Shown here one piece after another: positions 24,493 through 29,419 of a DNA stretch of 29,419 nucleotides. Position numbers and translations under genes: made by a program. Positions within the stretch are counted from its first letter, which is position 1. Each line of letters starts with the position of its first letter. Source of the DNA: JAFDZV01 sp966128725 (GTDB taxonomy: Bacteria; Bacteroidota; Ignavibacteria; OLB7); contig CBHYLN010000064.1 of assembly GCA_966128725.1 (NCBI GenBank), forward strand, positions 1 to 29,419. The letters run 5' to 3'. Below the pieces are notes generated by a model. That model was not told the DNA's origin and made no database searches. It was given only the letters and a program-made list of their open reading frames with translations.

Positions 24493-25499
24493 TGAGATTG
24501 GACGAATTGCAATTCAGCCTGGCGCTGCTGGCCGTGTGTGTATGTGCGACCCTGGCGGGCTGCATTGCGCAGGAGGCGCCCGTTGCGCCGTACAACCGTG
24601 GCGGGGTGTTGCGCGGCAGCGTTACGCTGGGCCCGGATTACGGTGCCTGTTTCTACTACGATCTGGAAACCGGAATGGTTGCCCGTGCCGGGCGCATCAC
24701 CGATTGGGATCTGGGTGTACGGCGCTTGCCCGGCACGCCGTGTATCGTGTTGAACAGCAGCACGGTAATGGCCGCCTACGATGCGGGCGCGGTAAACTTC
24801 GAGGCCGTTACCACAACCGTTGGCGCGCCGCGTTACGATGCGCCCAGCGGCGCGGTCGATTCCACGGCGATCGGCCAGTGGTGGAAGCTCGACCGTGATT
24901 CGCTGCGGTCGCGCGGGCATGTGTATGTCATCGATCGCGGTGTGGACGAGGCAGGCCGCAAACGGGGCTACGCCAAGGTTCGTGTGGAGCGCCTGGCCGC
25001 CGATACTCTCTGGATGCGGATTGCCGCGCTGGACGGCGCCAACGATCGTGTGGTAGCCGTGGCGATTGATCCGTGGCGCACGCTCACAACGATGTCGCTG
25101 GCAAGCGGCGTCGTGGTGGAGGCCGAACCCCCGAGCGAGCAATGGGATATCCTGTTTACACGCTATACCACGCTGTTCCATTCGCCTATGCCGACGTCGT
25201 ACTCGGTGACCGGCGCCCTGCTTAACACGGATCAGACCGTGGCGGCTGTTGATTCGGTGACGGGTTTTGCCGCGATCACATCCGCCGATGTCGGGCGATA
25301 CAGTTTCAGCGGTGCGCGCGATGGCATCGGATATGCATGGAAGACCTACGACTTGAACAAGGGGATCTACACCGTGAACGCGGGGATCACCTACATCATC
25401 CGTACATCCACCGGCTTTTACTACAAGCTCCATTTCGTTGACTTCTACGGCAGCACGGGCCAGAAGGGAACCCCGGCGTTCGAGTATCAGAAGCTGTAG
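24492..25499 (+). CDS. HmuY-like lipoprotein, two domains
   Basis: 335 aa. The ATG at 24492 shares a base with the receptor's stop (TAATG), showing translational coupling; earlier in-frame codons lie inside the receptor gene. The signal (LALLAVCVCATLAGC) has lipobox LAGC, so it is a lipoprotein. Unit one (residues about 45-205) reads GACFYYDLETGMVARAGRI, TDWDLGVRRLPG, then HVYVIDRG and YAKVRVERL. Unit two (about 210-335) reads SEQWDILFTRYTTLF, GIGYAWKTYDLNKGIY, then ITYIIRTSTGFYYKLHFVDF and KGTPAFEYQKL, strongly HmuY-like. With the T9SS-exported paralogue it brackets the receptor. I infer that one protein captures ligand outside the cell and the other, tethered at the surface, hands it to the receptor. 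Confidence 0.85.
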   Translation: MRLDELQFSLALLAVCVCATLAGCIAQEAPVAPYNRGGVLRGSVTLGPDYGACFYYDLETGMVARAGRITDWDLGVRRLPGTPCIVLNSSTVMAAYDAGAVNFEAVTTTVGAPRYDAPSGAVDSTAIGQWWKLDRDSLRSRGHVYVIDRGVDEAGRKRGYAKVRVERLAADTLWMRIAALDGANDRVVAVAIDPWRTLTTMSLASGVVVEAEPPSEQWDILFTRYTTLFHSPMPTSYSVTGALLNTDQTVAAVDSVTGFAAITSADVGRYSFSGARDGIGYAWKTYDLNKGIYTVNAGITYIIRTSTGFYYKLHFVDFYGSTGQKGTPAFEYQKL

Positions 25500-25633
25500 C
25501 GTGGTGGTGATGCCGATACGAAAAAGGATGCCTCGCGCCTGTGGGTGATGGGGTCTCTGCGGCAATCGTCATGGGCTGCCGCATCCGTGGGCGACCGCAT
25601 CCGTGCAGGAAGCGGCCGCCCGTGGGATAACCA

Positions 25634-26752
25634 TCACGGCCTGAGCAACGCGTATGCGCCGGCGCCAAGCACCGCGCCGATCGGCAACGTGGTAAGCCAC
25701 GCCAGCAGGATGCCGCCTATCAGACGCCTGTTTGCCGTGCCGTTCAGCAGCCCGATGCCGAACACCGCCCCCACCGACACATGTGTGGTTGAAACCGGCA
25801 TGCCCAACTGCGATGCGCCCAGCACCAGCGCCGAGGTTACCATGTTGGCGGTAAGCCCCTCGCCCGGCCCCATGGTGGTGATCTTGCGGCTCATCGTTTC
25901 GGCGACACCACGGCCGAATACCACGCCACCAACAACCATTGCCGCCGCGATTGCGCCGATTGCTCCGGTTGCCCCAACAAGCGGCAACGCCAGCAACAAT
26001 GCCGCCAGCTTGGGTGTGTCGTTCACGGCACGGCTGAAACACACAAGCCCGCCGCTGGCCGCGTGCAACCATCGCTGGGCAGTATCGGCTTCCACACGCA
26101 GAAGCGTGCCGGAGTATTGCGTGCTGCATTCGGTGGCGGGCTGCACAACCAGCAGTGGCGGCGTTGCCTGTGTCGCGGCGGCGGAGGCAGCCAGCGATGC
26201 CCCCGCCATCACCGCCGATTGAACCGGCACCACGCATGCGCAGGTATCCTTTTCGATGCCCAGCGCACGGCGAATGCGTCCGGCCAGCGGATAGGCGCCC
26301 GCCGCGCCCGCAAGCGCCACCAGCGGTGATAACAGCAGCGGCGCCGCAAGCTTCGACGCCACCGTTACAAGCGGTGCAAGGCCGGGCGAGGCAACCATCG
26401 CCACGCCGGCGATTGCCCCGGTAAGCGCATGAGTGGTGGATACCGGCAGGCCGAACCGTGTGGCCACGAGCACCGTAAGCGCCGCGCCGCCGGCCACTGC
26501 CAGCAGCACGGGCGGCGTGCCCGCGATTGCGGCCGGAAGCAGGTCCTTGCCCTGGAAGAACGCAACCAACTGCCCGGCCACCAGCAACGACACCACGGCC
26601 CCCAGCGCCGTTGCTGCCGTTGCCAGCAGCATCGCCGAGCGGAACCCGAGCACCCTGCTGCCATACAGTGTGGCCACGCCCTTGAAGTTGTCGTTGGCGC
26701 CATTGGCGAAGGCCAACGCCAAAGCAGCCATGATCCCGGCGACCGTGATCAT
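25634..26752 (-). CDS. PiT-family inorganic phosphate transporter
   Basis: 372 aa from the ATG at 26752; the longer frame upstream is a shadow of the methyltransferase gene. The PiT signature GANDNFKG follows the first helix (MAALALAFANGANDNFKGV), with a second copy as SRAVNDTPKLAALL in the C-terminal half. The paired loop motifs GLPVSTTHALTGAIAGV and GMPVSTTHVSVGAVFGI mark the inverted-repeat architecture, with about ten hydrophobic helices. The central loop is short and contains Cys residues (KDTCACVVP, ATECSTQYS). PiT proteins take up phosphate as neutral metal-phosphate with protons or sodium, and also admit arsenate. The start overlaps the stop of the upstream ArsM-like gene (TGATG), so the two are coupled. 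Confidence 0.95.
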   Translation of the reverse strand: MITVAGIMAALALAFANGANDNFKGVATLYGSRVLGFRSAMLLATAATALGAVVSLLVAGQLVAFFQGKDLLPAAIAGTPPVLLAVAGGAALTVLVATRFGLPVSTTHALTGAIAGVAMVASPGLAPLVTVASKLAAPLLLSPLVALAGAAGAYPLAGRIRRALGIEKDTCACVVPVQSAVMAGASLAASAAATQATPPLLVVQPATECSTQYSGTLLRVEADTAQRWLHAASGGLVCFSRAVNDTPKLAALLLALPLVGATGAIGAIAAAMVVGGVVFGRGVAETMSRKITTMGPGEGLTANMVTSALVLGASQLGMPVSTTHVSVGAVFGIGLLNGTANRRLIGGILLAWLTTLPIGAVLGAGAYALLRP

Positions 26753-27954
26753 CAGCAGCAACCTTCCGGGCCGCAGGCGTTTGCGGAGGCCTCGGTTGTT
26801 GCGTTGTAATCCAACCCCTTCGTCTGCCGCGGATCGCGCACGGCGGCGGCGCGGCATGCGAACTGCCCGGCCTCGGCAAGCGGGATCTCCTGCAACGGCT
26901 CGATCGGCACCATGTATTCGTGATACGGTCCGCGCGGATCGGTGAGCAACGAGAACGTCTTGTCGCACACGGCCATGCGCTGGCCACGGTAATACGTATG
27001 GCCGTCGTCATCCTTTACGGCGCTCCATGGCCCCTTGTACACAACGGCCTGGTTGCGTTCCAGGCATGGGCCCTGTTTCCCCTTGAATGCCCGCACAGTC
27101 ATCGAGCGGAACTCGATGCCGTCGATCGTGCGCCACGGCTGCTCCTCGCGTGTCAGGATTTCGATGCCGTGGAATCCCGCGGCGGCGAACATCTCCAGAA
27201 AGCCGTGCTCGGTGAATGCTCCGGCGATGCAGCCGCTCCAGAGCTCGGCATCGTTGCGGATGGCATCGGTTGGGGGCTCGTCGCACACGATATCGGAAAT
27301 CACCGCCCGCCCGCCACGCTTCAGCACGCGGAAGATCTCCGCGAACAGTCCGGCCTTCTGCTCCTGTTGTACAAGATTCAGCACGCAGTTGGAGACCACG
27401 ACGTCGGCGGTGTTGTCGGCAACGGCGGGTTGCTCGTGGCGAAGCCGCGCGCAGAATGCCTCGAACGAGGTAAGGTCGGCAATGGTGCCGATCGGCCGTT
27501 CGGCAAGGTGCTGCTCGGCTGCCTGAAGGTTCAGCCGCATATCCTGAATGCGCGCCTTCACGAACTCCACGTTGGCATGGCCGATCTTCGCTGCCATCTC
27601 GTTCTGGTATCGCCGCGCCAGATTCAGCATCGTGTCGTTGAAGTCAACACCAATCACGCGGCCGCTGGGGCCAACCTTCTGCGACAGGATATAACACACC
27701 TTGCCGCCGCCCGAGCCAAGGTCCACCACGGTTTCGCCTTCGTTAACGTAGCGCGTTGGATCGCCGCAGCCATAATCCTTCTCCAGAATCTCCTGCGGGA
27801 TCAGTGCCAGATATCGTGGGTCGTATGTATTTGTGGGGCAGCAGAGCGCGGGCTCGAGCGCATTGGCCGCCGCTGCGTATCGTTGGATCACATGTTCTTC
27901 CACGCTGGCCAACTGGCCTGTTGTGGGTTCGGTCTGTATTTCGGTTTCGGTCAC
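26752..27954 (-). CDS. arsM: ArsM-like arsenite methyltransferase, arsenosugar type
   Basis: 400 aa. The start is GTG at 27954 with GGGAG 7 nt upstream. A SAM-binding Rossmann domain is clear (motif I VVDLGSGGGK at 77-86, IGVDFNDTML at 101-110, VLKRGGRAVISDIV at 210-223). The arsenic-binding cysteines of ArsM are in place: C63 in YGCGDP, C190 in SNCVLNL and C242 in WSGCIAGA. Additional CC at 38-39 and a C-terminal CGPEGCC resemble the longer ArsM of arsenosugar pathways. Residues about 270-390 (EFRSMTVRAFKGKQGPC, ERNQAVVYKGPW, RMAVCDKTF) belong to that longer form. It would methylate As(III) stepwise using SAM in the cytosol. The usual partner ArsS (radical SAM) is not in this window. It is coupled to the PiT gene. 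Confidence 0.85.
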   Translation of the reverse strand: MTETEIQTEPTTGQLASVEEHVIQRYAAAANALEPALCCPTNTYDPRYLALIPQEILEKDYGCGDPTRYVNEGETVVDLGSGGGKVCYILSQKVGPSGRVIGVDFNDTMLNLARRYQNEMAAKIGHANVEFVKARIQDMRLNLQAAEQHLAERPIGTIADLTSFEAFCARLRHEQPAVADNTADVVVSNCVLNLVQQEQKAGLFAEIFRVLKRGGRAVISDIVCDEPPTDAIRNDAELWSGCIAGAFTEHGFLEMFAAAGFHGIEILTREEQPWRTIDGIEFRSMTVRAFKGKQGPCLERNQAVVYKGPWSAVKDDDGHTYYRGQRMAVCDKTFSLLTDPRGPYHEYMVPIEPLQEIPLAEAGQFACRAAAVRDPRQTKGLDYNATTEASANACGPEGCC

Positions 27955-28000
27955 GCCTGGTCTCCCGAAGCTGATTGGTTGACAGTTGCTTGAAGTTGTC

Positions 28001-28044
28001 CGGGCCGGCGGCGGCCCGTATCGGCATATTCCGCATACGATACG
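28001..28044. promoter_or_regulatory. Two adjacent inverted repeats between arsM and the WD40 gene
   Basis: A GC-rich hairpin has CGGGCCG at 28001-28007 and CGGCCCG at 28012-28018 with a 4-nt loop. A second dyad overlaps its edge: CGTATCG at 28017-28023 and CGATACG at 28038-28044 with a 14-nt spacer. Both lie 47-90 nt upstream of the arsM start in a 299-bp divergent region. An operator for an As- or metal-responsive repressor is possible, but no regulator gene is in view. Confidence 0.4.
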
Positions 28045-28146
28045 AACTATTCCGCGCAGCCCAATGGTGGTTGTTGTTCTTCGTTTCAGTGAGGTGGTTG
28101 TGCGTTCGCTCCTTTATGCCCTGGCGGTTCGTTGATCGCGCCTGGG

Positions 28147-28152
28147 TATATT
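28147..28152 (+). promoter_or_regulatory. Candidate -10 (TATATT) of the WD40 gene
   Basis: TATATT at 28147-28152, followed by a T-rich stretch, lies about 100 nt before the ATG at 28254. It is the same hexamer as in the tRNA-Arg and HmuY operon promoters. The hexamer 17 nt upstream (GCGGTT) is a poor -35, so the call is tentative. Confidence 0.3.
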
Positions 28153-28253
28153 CGTTTTTTTGGTTGCTGTTGGATGGCGACACATTCGGGGCCATGTGTG
28201 CCGAAGTGTTGGCATGTGTCTGGGAACCTGCATCCGTACCAACCGAGATCGCC

Positions 28254-29419
28254 ATGACCACGATTCAACCTTGTGCACAGCGGCGCTTCCTGGCTGCCGC
28301 GATATTGTCTGCCTTTGTTTGCGTATCGGTCTCCACGGCCCAGCTTCGGGTGGTGGCGCCCAACGGCGGCGAGCGCCTGCGCGTGGGGTCGCTGGCAACC
28401 ATCCGCTGGCAGGGGGTTGCCGCGTCGGATACCGTCAGCCTGGAGTACAGTACCAACGCGGGCGCCACCTGGAATACGATTACATCGCAGGCCACTGGTT
28501 TGCAGCATGTATGGAATCGTGTTCCCAACACCCCGAGCACGCAATGCCTGTTGCGCGCCGTCAAGGCCGCCAGTGTTGGCGACAGCGTGCTGTATCTCCG
28601 TTCCACCCGCGCCGGGTTCGTTCTTCCTGATGCCGTACACTTTGCCGAGTTCAGCCCGGATGGTTCACGGGTGATTGGTGGCGGTGCCGAAGGGGATGTG
28701 TTTATCTGGGATTCCTTCACCGGGGCGTTGCTTCGCACGATACCGGTGGAGAACCGTGCCAATATTCCCTCGCCGCCTGCAACACCGGGGATTACCCTGA
28801 TATCGTGCGTGCGCTACAGTCCCAACGGCGCCCTGTTTGCAACCATCAGTCCGTTGCCCGACAGCACCGGCGCCATGGTGCGGATTTTTGATGCGGCAAC
28901 GGGCACGAAGCTGCGCGAGTGGCGCGACGTGGGCTCGGCTCCGATTCCGTCCTCGGAGCAATGCGGGTTCAGCCCCGACGGCACCAAGCTCGTTGTCACC
29001 ACTCTGGCCGGCAGCGGTGTGTACGATGTGGCCACGGGCACGTTGCTGGCGCGGATGAAGGGGTACACGTCGCCCACGGTTATCAGCTCGGTGGTCTCGT
29101 GCGACTGGAGCCTCAACAACGCGTATATCGTCGGGGCCAGCACGTCGGGTTCGTCGGGCATCCCCGATATCGTGATCTCCGATCCGGTAACCGGCGACAC
29201 CATCCGCACCTTCAGCTATCCCAACAGCGGCAACTTCGCATCGGTTCGCATCAGCCCGGATGCCGCCCGGTTGATCACCGCGTCAACCAACGGCGCCGCC
29301 CGTGTGTGCGACGCGGTTACCGGAGCAATCCTGTATGATATACACGACTATGTGCTGTATCCAACCTGGGGCGAGTTCAGCCACAACGGCGCGTTCTTTG
29401 CCACGGCCGGGCAGGACGT
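28254..29419 (+). CDS. Exported Ig-like/WD40-repeat protein, 3' end outside window
   Basis: My own translation gives an open frame from the ATG at 28254 to the window end (388 codons, no stop). The signal peptide (FLAAAILSAFVCVSV, cleaved near STAQ at about 30) is followed by an Ig-like domain with the motif VVAPNGGERLRVGS and IRWQGV, then VSLEYSTNAGATW (residues about 31-118), common in secreted proteins of this group. WD40-type blades follow from about residue 120: FSPDGSRVIGGGAEGDVFIWDSFTG, RYSPNGALFATIS, VRIFDAATGTKLREW and FSPDGTKLVVTT. Each blade ends in the usual Asp-containing turn. It is probably a periplasmic or secreted scaffold. A C-terminal T9SS sorting domain would be expected beyond the window. 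It is divergent from arsM. Confidence 0.85.
   Translation, partial: MTTIQPCAQRRFLAAAILSAFVCVSVSTAQLRVVAPNGGERLRVGSLATIRWQGVAASDTVSLEYSTNAGATWNTITSQATGLQHVWNRVPNTPSTQCLLRAVKAASVGDSVLYLRSTRAGFVLPDAVHFAEFSPDGSRVIGGGAEGDVFIWDSFTGALLRTIPVENRANIPSPPATPGITLISCVRYSPNGALFATISPLPDSTGAMVRIFDAATGTKLREWRDVGSAPIPSSEQCGFSPDGTKLVVTTLAGSGVYDVATGTLLARMKGYTSPTVISSVVSCDWSLNNAYIVGASTSGSSGIPDIVISDPVTGDTIRTFSYPNSGNFASVRISPDAARLITASTNGAARVCDAVTGAILYDIHDYVLYPTWGEFSHNGAFFATAGQD

Noticed and set aside
25569..27011. 480-codon minus-strand ORF across PiT and arsM
   Set aside because: It is another frame of the same strand with Arg/Gly-rich low-quality translation; the PiT and ArsM frames carry unmistakable motifs.
26920..27993. 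357-codon plus-strand ORF opposite arsM
   Set aside because: It is antisense to a well-supported methyltransferase and shows no domain.
1..29419. CRISPR arrays, insertion sequences, prophage
   Set aside because: No regularly spaced repeats, transposase, integrase or phage structural proteins were seen on either strand.

Overview
The window is GC-rich bacterial DNA that reads as ordinary protein-coding sequence, with no phage, insertion sequence or CRISPR array visible. Three proteins end in type IX secretion (T9SS, Por) type-A sorting domains. There are also SprB/PKD-like and choice-of-anchor-D repeat proteins, HmuY-family proteins beside a TonB-dependent receptor, and exported WD40 and TPR-thioredoxin proteins. 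This points to the Bacteroidota/Chlorobi (FCB) group, most like the Kapabacteria/Ignavibacteria side because of the high GC and SD-led starts. The lineage is inferred from gene content only; there is no rRNA.

Left part (1-8.3 kb), loosely packed and accessory in character. It holds an unrecognised acidic protein (517-1197), two tRNA-Arg(CCU)-type genes about 4.1 kb apart on the minus strand with near-identical terminators (the left copy looks degenerate and promoterless), an aldo/keto reductase, an orphan membrane protein behind an orphan lipoprotein, about 1 kb with no credible gene, and a pair made of a SUMF1/FGE-fold protein and a nucleotidyltransferase-fold protein.

Middle part (8.3-14.2 kb), envelope and signalling. 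An ECF sigma factor overlaps its putative membrane anti-sigma gene. An exported TPR protein with a C-terminal TlpA-type thioredoxin domain lies downstream. A large OmpA-domain outer-membrane protein is transcribed divergently and carries a perfect 15-bp hairpin inside its coding sequence.

Right part (14.7-25.5 kb), secretion and uptake. A 1521-residue T9SS cargo has a glycine-rich region, Ig/PKD-like repeats, five choice-of-anchor-D-like repeats and a cohesin-like domain. Next comes a T9SS-exported phosphoesterase. Divergent from it is a three-gene unit: T9SS-exported double-domain HmuY-like protein, TonB-dependent receptor, and double-domain HmuY-like lipoprotein. The shared intergenic region has divergent sigma70-like promoters around an AT-rich perfect dyad, and a 10-bp leader hairpin.

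Right end (25.6-29.4 kb). An arsenosugar-type ArsM methyltransferase is translationally coupled to a PiT phosphate transporter. A divergent exported Ig/WD40 protein runs off the window.

The most distinctive candidate system is the HmuY-TBDT-HmuY operon with its divergent phosphoesterase and shared operator-like dyad. The ArsM-PiT pair comes next.
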